Shown piece by piece: positions 8,832 to 19,449 of a DNA stretch of 64,000 bases (position 1 is its first letter; each line of letters opens with the position of its first letter). The notes under the pieces are model-generated. The model did not search any database and was not told where the DNA came from. It worked only from the letters and a program-made list of their open reading frames with translations. This stretch comes from Yarrowia lipolytica (lineage: Eukaryota > Ascomycota > Dipodascomycetes > Dipodascales), in the NCBI RefSeq assembly GCF_001761485.1, contig NC_090772.1, forward strand, positions 3,284,501 through 3,348,500, in the 5' to 3' direction. Position numbers and translations under genes: made by a program.

Positions 8832-11579
8832 GTCCAATCGCCTCCCATCTCACAGCCCAAGCCTGCGCCCCCCAAGTCTGCTCTCAACGACGATCTGGTC
8901 CAGCTCAACGACCTGTTTTCGTCGCCTCCACCACAGCAGAAGCAGTTTGTGCCCTCGTCCGACTTTGGTCAGAAGATCAACAAGTCCGTCGAGGCTCCTC
9001 AGTCACCCATCAAGTCGCCTATCCAGGCCCCCGTCCAGGTGCCTACTCCTCAGCAGATCCCTACTCCTACTACCCAAGGCAACCCTGGCCCTCCTGTTGC
9101 TCCTCGAAACATCCACTCTGACGATTTGTTGTCTTCCAACTCGGAGTTGTCTAACAAGTTGTCCACTGCGTCTACCGACTTTGCCAATCTGTCGAACCAG
9201 ATCGGCTCTTTGACGTCCCAGACAACTACCATCAAGGACCAGCGAGCCAAGGCCGAGAGCGAGCTGGCCGCCATGCAGACGAAAAAGAAGGACATTGAGG
9301 CGAAACTCGCCCAGCTGCGAACCCTGTACGAGACCGAGGTCGCCAAGGTCAAGCAGGTCGAGCAGGAACTCACTGCCGCCAAGGCTGATACTGACAAGGT
9401 ACAGCAGGAGTTTTCTATCGTCGACGCGTCTTTGCACGCTGTCCAGTCGCAGCACCAGCAATTGTTGTCCGCTTTTGAGGCCGACAAGGCCAAGAACGCA
9501 GAGATCAAGGAAAACATTCGGTTGGCCAACGAGGAGGTCAACAAGACAAAGGAGCTGCTGGCCACGGCCGAAAAGGAGGCGAAACACCAAAAGAACCTGC
9601 TGTCCATCAATGACAAGCAGCGAAGTGCGTTGATGGAGGAGCATGCCAAGATGCAGGCCCAGATTGACGCCCATAATGCTGAGGTTGAGGCTGCAAAGCG
9701 GGAGCTTGAGCGACGAGCCCAGGAACCCGCTCCCGTGGCTCCCGACATGTCTCGGATGCAGGCCATGCCTCAGGTCCAGCCTCGAGCTGTTCCTGCTCCT
9801 GAACATCGGGCGTCTCCTAACAACCCTTTCTTTTCTGTTGCGGGAGGTGCGGCTCTTGGAGCAGCTACTGCTGGTGTTGCTCATGCTGTCCACGGTGTTG
9901 GAAACGCTGCTCAGGGCGCTGGCAACGCTGCTGCTGCTGGACCTCCCCCTGTTTCTTTTGGCGGACAACCCCAGACCCAACCCAAGATGGACGATTTCGA
10001 CGAGGCTTTCAGCCAGATGGACGCTTCACCCTCGCAGGCTCCTTCTCAGGCTCCCTCCGACACCCCCATCTCGTCTGTTCAGTCTGATTTCAATGAGTAC
10101 CAACCTGAGGCTGCAGGTTTCACTCTGCCTCTCGCACGACCACATTCTTCCACCTCTTCTGTCCAGAACAACGCTCCTCTGTCCGTTCGAGGCGAGAACT
10201 TTAGCCGACCCGACTCTCCTGTGTCCAACATCACCCGTCTGAGCGACTCCACTGCCCCCATTCCCTTTGAAGGTTCTCGAGAGCACGATGAGGTGGTTAA
10301 GACAGCTAACTCTGGTCTGACCGGTGATACTATCGAAGCTCATGCTTCGCACCCCAGCATCGCCTCCAAGGAGACTGTTTCTGAGCCTCAGAAGCCGGAC
10401 GTTGATGGATTGACCGCTCAGTTCAAGAGCACTGAGCCTTTCCCTGAACAGCCCTTTGTCCAGCCTTTTGGTTCCAACCCCGCTTCTCAGCCTGCTCCTT
10501 TCAACCCCCCTGCCCAGTTCACTAGCGAGCAGCCTCACCCCGAGACCAACGCTGCGCTCGAGCAGTTCACCGACAAGGCCGTTTCGGACCAGCCCGAGTT
10601 TGAGAAGGCCGCCGAGCCCTTCCCCGACCAGCCGTTTGCCCAGCCTTTTGGCCCTAACCCTACGCAGCTGGAGGAGGACTCTGGCAACGAGTCATTCGAG
10701 TTTGTGTCTGCTGACGAGAACGAGCACTCTATCAACGAGATGCCCCGTCGAGACAAGGGCAAGGCTGTGGTTGACGACGACTCTTCTGACGATGACGAGC
10801 TGGAGGAGATTGGGGTCAACCGGTACAAAAACTACCAGCCCAAGGAGGTGCACCATGACGATACTACGTCGGACGTGGTTACTCCCCAGCACGAGATTAC
10901 TCAGCCTACTTTTGCCCCTGCTGTTGACACTGCTCCTGGTCACTTCCCCGACCAGACTGCTGTTCACGATACTGCCCCTGGTCATTTCCCTGAGCCAGCT
11001 GCCGCCCCAGCCTCTTCTCAGGGCTTTGCTGCTCCCACACAAGCATACCCCTCTGCTGCCGAGGAGAAGGCTGCTGCTGCTGCTGCGTCCAACAATGACA
11101 AGGAGCTGCCCCCCAACCCACCCACATATGACGAGAGCGAAGGCCCCGGCTCTCCTCATCATGGTGGCTCCACTAACGGCTTCTTCGGTAACCAGCATGC
11201 GCCTGCTGCATCTGCTAACGACGACTTTGACGACGCGTTTGCCGATCTTGAGGACACCAACGTGGAGGCCAACAACTCGATGGACCAGTCGCAGTACAGC
11301 ACCGACTTTAACAATGCGTTTGACGACATGAACCAGGCTCCTGCGCCCGCTAATCCTCCTGGAAACGACGAGTGGGAGCAGATCTTCGCCGGTATGTCTT
11401 CCGGCCCTGCTCCAGTCAGTGCTCCCTCTGCTGCTCCCGTTAGAGCATCTTCTCCTCGATCTCGAGCTGTTCAGGAGCTGACCGGAATGGGTTTCTCTGA
11501 GGAGAAGGCCAAGCGGGCGCTGCAGAAGCACAAATACAACGTTGCCGAGGCCACTAATTACCTTTTGGACCAGAGCTGA
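7704..11579 (+). CDS. EDE1: EH-domain endocytic scaffold, Ede1/Eps15 homologue
   Basis: The protein (1291 residues from this start) acts in early clathrin-mediated endocytosis, binding NPF-containing adaptors and ubiquitin. It has three EH domains at about 5-80, 139-207 and 270-341, a polyglutamine tract encoded by ten CAG codons (8799-8828), a proline-rich linker, a coiled coil at about 470-672, and a C-terminal UBA domain at about 1250-1291 (GMGFSEEKAKRAL). The long acidic region between them repeats phrases such as EPFPEQPF / EPFPDQPF, DTAPGHFP, and DDFDEAF / DDFDDAF. I chose ATG 7704 because a predicted intron ends there. If the RNA is not spliced, ATG 7683 would add seven residues in frame. 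The 3' end converges with the Nnf1-like gene. Confidence 0.93.
8799..8828 (+). repeat. (CAG)10 trinucleotide repeat in EDE1
   Basis: Ten uninterrupted CAG codons encode a glutamine tract between the third EH domain and the proline-rich linker. Pure CAG runs are prone to length change, so this is a likely strain-polymorphic site. Confidence 0.95.
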
Positions 11580-11912
11580 TCTCTTTTTATGATGATATGT
11601 AAGTAATTCATTAATGTTTAAATGTATTATGTGATTATAAAAAATGCAGTACTTTCACCGTAGCGAGTAGTGATGATGGTGGAATTTACTGTAGACTACA
11701 ACTACGGTATGTACTCATACAATACTTTAAGTAGCTACCTGTAGCTTCTGGTTGCACGGCATGGACCACATTCTGTGAGACTGTGACCTTTATGGTCAGA
11801 TAGTCCAATAATGCCGTATCTGCCGCTTCTATGTTACGTTTTGAAGCTGTACGTCATCTGTTGTTGCTAAACGTGGAACAAATAAATAATCTATTAGTAC
11901 AGTTCACCCCTC
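11580..11912. other. Convergent 3' intergenic region, EDE1 / NNF1
   Basis: The interval between two converging genes is AT-rich next to each stop codon (TTAATGTTTAAATG near 11610 and AAATAAATAATC near 11879), consistent with 3'-end formation signals. I see no gene in it. Confidence 0.5.
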
Positions 11913-12776
11913 CTATAATGCCTTCCAACTTTCGTACAGTTCTGCCCGCTCAGGCATCTCCTGAGTAGCAGCTGTGGCCTTTGAAATATCCGATGTCACC
12001 TTGTGCAACTTGTCGAGCGATGTATGGACTTGGTCGTTGTTTTCCTTGATCTTTTGTCGGTATTCATCATTCTCCTTCTTGACTGTCTGTGCCAGCTGTT
12101 TGAGCTTTTTGATTCGTGCGAGTTTAGTTTCCCGTAGATGGCTCTTGATGATTTGATCTGGCGTCAGTCTATCGACATGGATAGGCAGATCTGTGTTTGA
12201 ATTCATTCTGAGTCTGGCGTCTTTGACCAATTGATCCAACTGGGCCAGTTTCTCCGGGAGATGTCGTTCATCGAAGATCGCGTCGAATTCCGTTTGTACT
12301 GAGTCCGTCCACGCCTTGCAGATCTGCTTAAGGGCTTCTCTGAGTGCCTCCTGACCAGCAGGAGTCTTTGCAATGCTTGGATAACACGCCGCCACTCGTT
12401 TGTAAGTGAGCGACTTGACTGCATGGGCCAGTGCTGTGGACGAGGATGTGACTAAACGTCTGTAACGTGCTGATTGGGGGATTGCACGTGTATTGGCTGT
12501 TGTGGTTGTTTGTCCCTCGGTCGCTTTTGTTGTTTGTGTTTCGTTCACTGTTGTTATTCGTCCTTCGCTCGTCGCTTGTGATTCACTGGCTTGTGTCTGC
12601 CTCTGTCCCTCCCCTGTGTGTGTCTTCATGGATGTCGCTTCCACTTCAGCTACACTTATCTCCATGGTTTCTGGGTCAGGTGTTGATGTAGACAGTGTCT
12701 CGGATTTCTGCGTCTCAGTCTCCTGAACAGATTGTGTCTTTTTCGTGTGTTGTGTCCCGTCTTTTTCCATGTCCAT
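11913..12776 (-). CDS. NNF1: Nnf1-like kinetochore (MIND/Mis12 complex) protein
   Basis: This 287-residue protein has a low-complexity Thr/Gln/Glu-rich first 100 residues. A helical domain follows from about residue 102: RYRRLVTSSSTALAHAVKSL, then ACYPSIAKTPAGQEAL, KAWTDSVQTEFDAIFDERHL and LAQLDQLVKDARLR. These phrases line up with the Nnf1/PMF1 pattern (a CFP motif, W-x(6)-EF and LNELD). The last 75 residues look coiled-coil. In yeasts Nnf1 joins Mtw1, Dsn1 and Nsl1 to link centromeric chromatin to the Ndc80 complex. The N-terminal extension is longer than in S. cerevisiae. It is transcribed divergently from SEC17 across 246 bp. The family call comes from remembered motifs, so it is good but not certain. 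Confidence 0.75.
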   Translation of the reverse strand: MDMEKDGTQHTKKTQSVQETETQKSETLSTSTPDPETMEISVAEVEATSMKTHTGEGQRQTQASESQATSEGRITTVNETQTTKATEGQTTTTANTRAIPQSARYRRLVTSSSTALAHAVKSLTYKRVAACYPSIAKTPAGQEALREALKQICKAWTDSVQTEFDAIFDERHLPEKLAQLDQLVKDARLRMNSNTDLPIHVDRLTPDQIIKSHLRETKLARIKKLKQLAQTVKKENDEYRQKIKENNDQVHTSLDKLHKVTSDISKATAATQEMPERAELYESWKAL

Positions 12777-13022
12777 ATCCTTCTCCGTGTCTTGTTGTTT
12801 TGACGTGTTTTATATCTGCCGCGTTTTATTTACCAGCCTTGCACAATCTGACGCGTTGCATTGAGCGACTTAATGTGCAACCCCACGACTCGAACCCCCA
12901 ACGCCAAATGCTGTACAGTAGCTTCTTTCATCTCCAACCCAAACCCTGCCCCCGTGCAGTTAGCGTCTGTATGACGTACATACAAACCTCCACACCTAGA
13001 TCGATCACCCCCATACCACGCA

Positions 13023-13901
13023 ATGTCAGACGTCACCGCTCTCATTGCTAGAGCCGATAAAAAGATGACCTCCTCCGGAGGCATGTTCTCATTCATGAGC
13101 GGCGGCTCCTCGACCCGATTCGAAGAAGCAGCAGACCTCTACACCGAGGCCGCAAACCAGTACAAGTTACAGCGTAACGGAAAGCTTGCTGGAGAGTGCT
13201 TTGAGAAGGCTGCTGACGCACAACTACAGTCCGAGAGCAAGGACGAGGCCGCCAACTCGCTGCTCGAGGCTTACAAATCATACCGGTCCAACTCACCCCA
13301 GGAGGCCGCCAAGTGTCTGGAGAAGGCCATTCAGTTCTTCACTACACGTGGTCAGTTCCGACGAGGTGCCAATTACAAGATGGAGCTGGGAGAGCTGTAC
13401 GAGAAGGAGCTGGAGGACATTCCCAAGGCCATGGAGGCCTACACAGATGCCGGAGACTGGTTTTCCGAGGACCGAGCAGAGACTCTATCTTCCAAGGCAT
13501 ACCTCAAGGTGGCGGAACTGTCTGCCGAGAACGACGATCTGTTCAAGGCCATTGAAATGTTCGAGATGGTTGCCCGACGAAACCTCAATTCCAACATCAT
13601 GAAGTGGTCGCTCAAGGAGTATTTGTTCAAGGCTGGCCTGTGTCGAATTGCTGCGGATCCTGTTGCTTGTGGGGGCCCCATCAACGCTTACCTGGAGTGG
13701 GATCCTGCCTTTGGCCAGTCCCGAGAGTATGGTCTGCTGGTGGATATTTGTGAGGCTGTCAGCAACCAGAACCCCCAGCTGTTTGCTGATAAGGTGTACG
13801 ACTTTGACCAATTCAGCAAGCTCGACAAATGGAAGACCAACCTGCTGCTCAAGATCAAGAACGCCATTACCGAGCAGGAGGACGATGAGGGACTGTTGTA
13901 G
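13023..13901 (+). CDS. SEC17: Alpha-SNAP, vesicle fusion adaptor Sec17
   Basis: Sec17 recruits the ATPase Sec18/NSF to SNARE complexes so that they are taken apart after membrane fusion. The protein has 292 residues, the same length as yeast Sec17. It is made of TPR-like helical hairpins throughout (for example RFEEAADLYTEAANQYK, GECFEKAADAQLQ and AAKCLEKAIQFF). It carries the N-terminal MFSFMSGGSS loop that touches membrane and a C-terminal acidic/Leu tail (EQEDDEGLL) needed in the family for Sec18 activation. The start is the only in-frame ATG ahead of the first repeat. Confidence 0.95.
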   Translation: MSDVTALIARADKKMTSSGGMFSFMSGGSSTRFEEAADLYTEAANQYKLQRNGKLAGECFEKAADAQLQSESKDEAANSLLEAYKSYRSNSPQEAAKCLEKAIQFFTTRGQFRRGANYKMELGELYEKELEDIPKAMEAYTDAGDWFSEDRAETLSSKAYLKVAELSAENDDLFKAIEMFEMVARRNLNSNIMKWSLKEYLFKAGLCRIAADPVACGGPINAYLEWDPAFGQSREYGLLVDICEAVSNQNPQLFADKVYDFDQFSKLDKWKTNLLLKIKNAITEQEDDEGLL

Positions 13902-16047
13902 AGGTCCAAATTTAAAGTAATATTATTGTTTATACTGATGGTCGTGTGACAGAGTGAGAGAATACAGGTACTACGCAAGGACACGCAGAAGCGGATTGAA
14001 CCACACGTTTCAGTCGCTTATTCCAGATCATCGCCATTATATGTCTTGTCAGCTGGTAATATGCCATGCGTGGCTAGGGCTTTCTTTGACCCTTTCATCT
14101 CTAAGAGTCCATTGGCGCATCTCAGAGTCCATTGACGCGTCTCAAACATTTTATATTACCAATTGAAACGCTCAAGGTACTCTCATGGTAACTAGGACAT
14201 GATTATGATCAATCTGATATATTGAAAGTACCCATAACCTTCCTTACAAGTACTTGTAATATATATCCAACTTGTACAGTAGTCTTGTGATTCTGGCTTG
14301 AACCAACTTCATATCCCATGAACCGAACCCTACACTCATTAAGATTCTGGCTGCCTCGGCATGAGGGGTCATTGGCGACTCTCAATGTGCTCAAGTGGGT
14401 CTTTGGTCGTGTGGCTGGAGGGAAAAAAGGGTTCCGACCCACATCTAGGCGTACATTTACACTTGTACAAGTACAAGTACTGTACTGTACTTGTAGTTAA
14501 CTGGTCAAAAGTGCGACTTCGTGAAGCTCCGTATTACGATTCCTAAATTGGATATGTATGTTGGAGGCTTGTACATTCTTGTACAGTAGACAGAAGGGGA
14601 TGACATGAAATAAGGGACAAGAATGTCTAAACCATCATAACCGGACGACCACAAGTAAACCCTACCAAAGACCATCAATAACAGCAGCATATCTTGCAAC
14701 AGCTCTTGGAAGGTGTGACTTGAGAGTGTCACACCAATTTAACTAAATCTAACTAAATCCCTAACCTACTAATAACTAACGTTAATAAGCACCAGACCTC
14801 ATTCAAACTCTGTTTCGTATCGGATGAGTCCAACGTTCAGGGACCAAAACAAGCAAATGGGCAGGTGGTGGAAAAGAACGAGATTGGACCCAAATCAGGT
14901 CTCCCCAAAAAACAAAAACAAAAAAAACGCCAGCAAAGAAGAGCAATCTAATGTGCATTGACCAACATGAAACACTCCCTGCGCAAATAGTCATCTCACA
15001 TAAGCCGCACCTGTGACTATTTGGACACTTTCACCTGGTGGCTCATTTTAGCTCTGCAAAATTTCCATATGCATGGTGCAAGCTACTTCTACTCATGCCT
15101 AACGTGTAGCTGGGGATTGTACTTGCCAGATGCTCCAGATGGGTCTAAAACTGCCCGCTCCTTCTTCTTACGACAAGTAGATTGCTAGCTCCTGGGAACA
15201 ACCCGCCGCTCCGACAGCCTACATACACATACGTGGCGGGGGTGCATCGAACCGGGGTAGTACGCAGTTGAGCTGTATCGGGAGAGTCCAGCATATAGGA
15301 GAGTAACAACTGCTTCTTCTGGGGGGGAGTGCAAGTGAGGATCTGTCAATAACACATTCCATGACCCTGTTGAAGCATTCCCACTCTCTCTTATGCCCCA
15401 CTTCTCGTATCTGATCGCCTCTTAAAGTTCAATGTGTTGCCGAGAATCCTTGATTACTGGAAGAGAAGCACTTCAACAGAGCTTAGATCACGTAGGAATC
15501 ATTGTCTCCACGCATCATGAAAATGACGCGAGTACAGTACTGTACTCGTGTATAAAATTTCCGGATTCCGGCCCTTCTTTCCCACTATCGTACTTGGACC
15601 ACCGCAAACATATTTTAGTCACAGTGCATGGGCCTCGCTCACCAGCCGACAAGACTGACGCTCCTCCAAAAACATACTCTGAGTCATAGGTCTATCCTTA
15701 TCTCTGATAGCAGCGAATGGGTGTGGGAGAGTCAAATACCGTTCTAGCTGGAGTCTATAATCAACGAGGCTGACGGGTCCGACTGGTGGATTTCGAGGTG
15801 TAGAATCGACTGGCCGGGTAAAAATAATCTCTTCCCCCTTGTAGATGGGTGTATGCACATTTTTTCCCATTGGAAACTGCTGCTCGCTTTTTCCTTCCCC
15901 AGGCCCAAGTGTCCCGATTATTCCGTCTGCACGAATTTTAAGCTCGGGGTACAAGTAAAAGATTTTGATTTGGAGAGTTGAAAAAAAAATAAAGGTACTT
16001 TAACTTGCACCTCGCACCTTCACACATCACCAACTACCATCCCGACA
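13902..16047. other. Long intergenic region before CPA2
   Basis: I find no convincing gene in these 2.1 kb. The interval is rich in GTAC-centred words, the densest at 14461-14500. It has a TATAAAAT word at 15551-15558, about 490 bp before the CPA2 start, and a purine-rich tract just ahead of that start. Open frames on both strands (for example 15619-15954 minus) are short, begin at non-ATG codons or lack recognisable content. Confidence 0.5.
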
Positions 16048-19000
16048 ATGATAGCGCGATCGCTGTTGCGACTGGCCAAGCCGCAATTGCGAGCTGGCAT
16101 TGCCGTGCGAACCAAATTGACACAGTTCCCCGTGCGAAAATACACAACCACCCCCGAGTATGCCGGAGCTGGAATCCTGTCCCAGGTGGCTGACAAGGAG
16201 CTTGTCGATGTCTCCAAGGTTCTGGTCATTGGTTCTGGAGGTCTGTCTATTGGTCAGGCCGGAGAGTTCGATTACTCCGGATCTCAGGCCATCAAGGCTC
16301 TTCGAGAGGAGGGCAAGCAGTCCATTCTCATTAACCCCAACATTGCGACCAACCAGACCTCGCATTTCCTTGCCGACGAAATCTACTACCTGCCTGTTAC
16401 CCCCGAGTACATTATCCACATCATTGAGCGAGAGCAGCCCGACGGAATTCTGCTGACCTTTGGAGGCCAGACCGGACTCAACGTCGGAGTCCAGCTGAAC
16501 AAGATGGGCGTGTTTGACCGATACAATGTCAAGGTTCTTGGAACCCCCATCAAGACCCTGGAGACCTCCGAGGACCGAGACCTGTTTGCTAAGGCCCTTA
16601 GGGAGATTGATATCCCCACCGCCGAGTCCATTGCTGTTGAAAACGTTGACGACGCCCTCAAGGCCGCCGAGTCCGTTGGTTACCCCATTATTGTCCGATC
16701 CGCCTACGCCCTTGGAGGTCTGGGTTCCGGTTTTGCTAACAACGAGGACGAGCTCCGAAACCTCGCTGCGCAGTCTCTGTCTCTTGCCCCCCAGATTCTC
16801 GTTGAGAAATCCCTGAAGGGCTGGAAGGAGGTTGAGTACGAGGTTGTCCGAGACCGAAACAACAACTGTATCACTGTCTGCAACATGGAGAACTTTGACC
16901 CTCTTGGAATCCACACTGGTGACTCTATTGTCGTTGCTCCCTCTCAGACTCTGTCCGACGAGGAGTACCACATGCTCCGATCCGCTGCCATCAAGATTAT
17001 TCGACATCTCGGCGTTGTTGGTGAGTGTAACGTCCAATACGCTCTCCAGCCCGACGGACTCGACTACCGAGTCATTGAGGTCAACGCCCGTCTCTCCCGA
17101 TCTTCTGCCCTGGCTTCCAAGGCCACTGGTTACCCTCTCGCTTACACTGCTGCCAAGATTGCCCTTGGTTACACCCTTCCTGAGCTCCCCAACGCCGTGA
17201 CTAAGACTACTTCCGCCAACTTCGAGCCCTCTCTTGACTACATGGTCACTAAGATCCCCCGATGGGATCTGGCCAAGTTCTCCAATGTCAAGCGAGACAT
17301 TGGCTCTTCCATGAAGTCTGTCGGTGAGGTTATGGCTATTGGCAGAACCTTTGAGGAGTCTTTCCAGAAGGCCATTCGACAGGTTGATCCTTCTTTTGTC
17401 GGCTTCCAGGGCCACCCCGATTTCGCCAACAACAAGGAGTTCCTCGAGGATACTCTTGCTAACCCCACCGACCGACGATGGCTCGCTGTGGGCCAGGCTC
17501 TGCTCCACGAGAACTACACCGTTGACCAGGTTCACGATCTCACCAAGATTGACAAGTGGTTCCTCTACAAGCTCATGAACCTCGTTGAGATGCAGCGAGA
17601 GCTTGAGTCCCACAAGTCTCTTAACGGCCTCAACCAGGACATTCTGCAGCGAGCTAAGAAGCTCGGATTCTCCGATAAGCAGATTGCTCTTGCTGTTGGT
17701 TCTGATGAGATGTCTGTTCGAGCCCGACGAAAGTCCTTCGGTATCACTCCCTTCGTTAAGCGAATTGATACCCTTGCTGCCGAGTTCCCTGCCGATACCA
17801 ACTACCTGTACACCACCTACAACGCGTCTTCACACGACATTGACTTCAACGAGCATGGTACTCTGGTGCTTGGTTCCGGCGTCTACCGAATCGGTTCTTC
17901 CGTTGAGTTTGACTGGTGCGCTGTTTCTACCGTCCGAGCTCTCCGAGAGGCTGGCAAGAAGACCATCATGATCAACTACAACCCCGAGACCGTGTCCACT
18001 GACTTCGATGAGGTCGACCGACTGTACTTTGAGGAGCTTTCTTTTGAGCGAACCATGGATATCTACGAGCTCGAGCACGCCCAGGGTGTTGTGGTCTCTG
18101 TTGGTGGCCAGCTGCCCCAGAACATCGCCCTCACTCTCCAGGAGCAGGGCGCCAACGTTCTCGGAACCGACCCTCTGTCCATCGACAAGGCCGAGGACCG
18201 ACACAAGTTCTCTTCCATTCTCGATTCCATTGGAGTTGACCAGCCCGACTGGTCCGAGCTGACCTCCGTCGCTGAGGCCAAGGAGTTCGCCGACAAGGTC
18301 TCCTACCCCGTTCTGGTCCGACCCTCTTACGTTCTGTCCGGTGCCGCTATGTCCGTCATCTACAACGAGTCTGAGCTCGAGCACAAGCTGAACAACGCCT
18401 CTGCCGTCTCTCCCGACCACCCCGTCGTCATCACCAAGTTCATTGAGAACGCCCACGAGATTGATGTTGATGCTGTTGCCTCCAACGGTAAGATGCTGGT
18501 TCACGCCATCTCTGAGCACATTGAGAACGCCGGTATCCACTCCGGTGACGCCTCTCTGGTCCTCCCTCCCCAGGATCTCGATGACAAGACCATGGCCCGT
18601 CTTAAGGAGATTGCCGAGAAGGTTGCCGCTGCTTGGGAGATTTCCGGTCCTTACAACATGCAGATCATCATGGTCCCCAACGGCACCGACGAGCCTGCCC
18701 TCAAGGTCATTGAGTGCAACATCCGAGCCTCTCGATCCTTCCCCTTCGTCTCTAAGGTTCTCGGCGTCAACTTCATCGAGGTTGCCACCAAGGCCCTTAT
18801 GCAGGAGAACGTCCCTGCCCCCGTTGATCTTATGAAGATTGACCGACCCTACGTTGCCACCAAGGTCCCCCAGTTTTCCTTCACCCGACTTGCTGGTGCC
18901 GACCCCTACCTCGGTGTCGAGATGGCCTCCACTGGTGAGGTTGCCTGTTTCGGTGCTGACAAGCTCGAGGCCTACTGGACCTCTATCCAGTCCACCATGG

Positions 19001-19449
19001 GCTTCAAGGTCCCCCAGCCCCCCTGTGGTGTCCTGCTCGGCGGTGATCTGACCCCCCAGCTCATTGAGATTGCCAAGAACTCCGCCAACACTGGCTACAA
19101 GCTCTACTGCGCCTCTCCCGAGCTGGCCCAGATCCTCACCGAGGCCACCTCCACCAACGTCTCCACCATTGAGTTCCCCAAGACTGACAAGCGAGCTCTG
19201 CGGGAGATTTTCCAGAAGTACGACATCCAGTGCGTCTACAACCTGACTCGATCTCGAGCCGAATCTCTGCTTGACGAGAACTACGTCATGCGACGAAACG
19301 CCATTGACTTTGCCATTCCTCTGTTCAACGAGCCCCAGACTGCCAAGCTCATGTCCGAGTGTCTGCTCACCCGAATCAACAAGAAGACCGGTGAGATTCC
19401 TCCCGAGGTTCGACGATGGTCCGAGTTTATTGGCGGCAAACCCGTGTAA
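16048..19449 (+). CDS. CPA2: Carbamoyl-phosphate synthase large chain, arginine-specific
   Basis: The enzyme makes carbamoyl phosphate from bicarbonate, ATP and ammonia passed on by the small glutaminase chain (Cpa1), feeding arginine synthesis. The protein has 1133 residues and the classical duplicated layout. Each half begins with a related motif (VLVIGSGGLSIGQAGEFDYS near 55, and LVLGSGVYRIGSSVEFDW near 610) and carries an ATP-grasp domain; a C-terminal MGS-like regulatory domain follows at about 990-1115. No glutaminase or aspartate transcarbamylase domain is fused, which separates it from the pyrimidine Ura2-type enzyme. The first 35 residues are Arg-rich and lack acidic residues (MIARSLLRLAKPQLR), a likely mitochondrial presequence, unlike cytosolic S. 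cerevisiae Cpa2. Strong codon bias produces long antisense open frames that are not genes. Confidence 0.95.
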   Translation: MIARSLLRLAKPQLRAGIAVRTKLTQFPVRKYTTTPEYAGAGILSQVADKELVDVSKVLVIGSGGLSIGQAGEFDYSGSQAIKALREEGKQSILINPNIATNQTSHFLADEIYYLPVTPEYIIHIIEREQPDGILLTFGGQTGLNVGVQLNKMGVFDRYNVKVLGTPIKTLETSEDRDLFAKALREIDIPTAESIAVENVDDALKAAESVGYPIIVRSAYALGGLGSGFANNEDELRNLAAQSLSLAPQILVEKSLKGWKEVEYEVVRDRNNNCITVCNMENFDPLGIHTGDSIVVAPSQTLSDEEYHMLRSAAIKIIRHLGVVGECNVQYALQPDGLDYRVIEVNARLSRSSALASKATGYPLAYTAAKIALGYTLPELPNAVTKTTSANFEPSLDYMVTKIPRWDLAKFSNVKRDIGSSMKSVGEVMAIGRTFEESFQKAIRQVDPSFVGFQGHPDFANNKEFLEDTLANPTDRRWLAVGQALLHENYTVDQVHDLTKIDKWFLYKLMNLVEMQRELESHKSLNGLNQDILQRAKKLGFSDKQIALAVGSDEMSVRARRKSFGITPFVKRIDTLAAEFPADTNYLYTTYNASSHDIDFNEHGTLVLGSGVYRIGSSVEFDWCAVSTVRALREAGKKTIMINYNPETVSTDFDEVDRLYFEELSFERTMDIYELEHAQGVVVSVGGQLPQNIALTLQEQGANVLGTDPLSIDKAEDRHKFSSILDSIGVDQPDWSELTSVAEAKEFADKVSYPVLVRPSYVLSGAAMSVIYNESELEHKLNNASAVSPDHPVVITKFIENAHEIDVDAVASNGKMLVHAISEHIENAGIHSGDASLVLPPQDLDDKTMARLKEIAEKVAAAWEISGPYNMQIIMVPNGTDEPALKVIECNIRASRSFPFVSKVLGVNFIEVATKALMQENVPAPVDLMKIDRPYVATKVPQFSFTRLAGADPYLGVEMASTGEVACFGADKLEAYWTSIQSTMGFKVPQPPCGVLLGGDLTPQLIEIAKNSANTGYKLYCASPELAQILTEATSTNVSTIEFPKTDKRALREIFQKYDIQCVYNLTRSRAESLLDENYVMRRNAIDFAIPLFNEPQTAKLMSECLLTRINKKTGEIPPEVRRWSEFIGGKPV

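Noticed and set aside
12841-12920. tRNA-like GGGTTCGAGTC on the minus strand upstream of SEC17
   Set aside because: The bases on either side do not form a T-stem, and no acceptor or anticodon stem can be drawn.
15241-15262. CCGGTTCGATG T-loop-like word on the minus strand
   Set aside because: The flanking five bases do not pair, so it is not a tRNA.
15619-15954. 111-codon minus-strand frame upstream of CPA2
   Set aside because: It starts at a non-ATG codon, has no recognisable content, and lies in a promoter interval. The known arginine attenuator peptide belongs to the small-chain gene, not this one.
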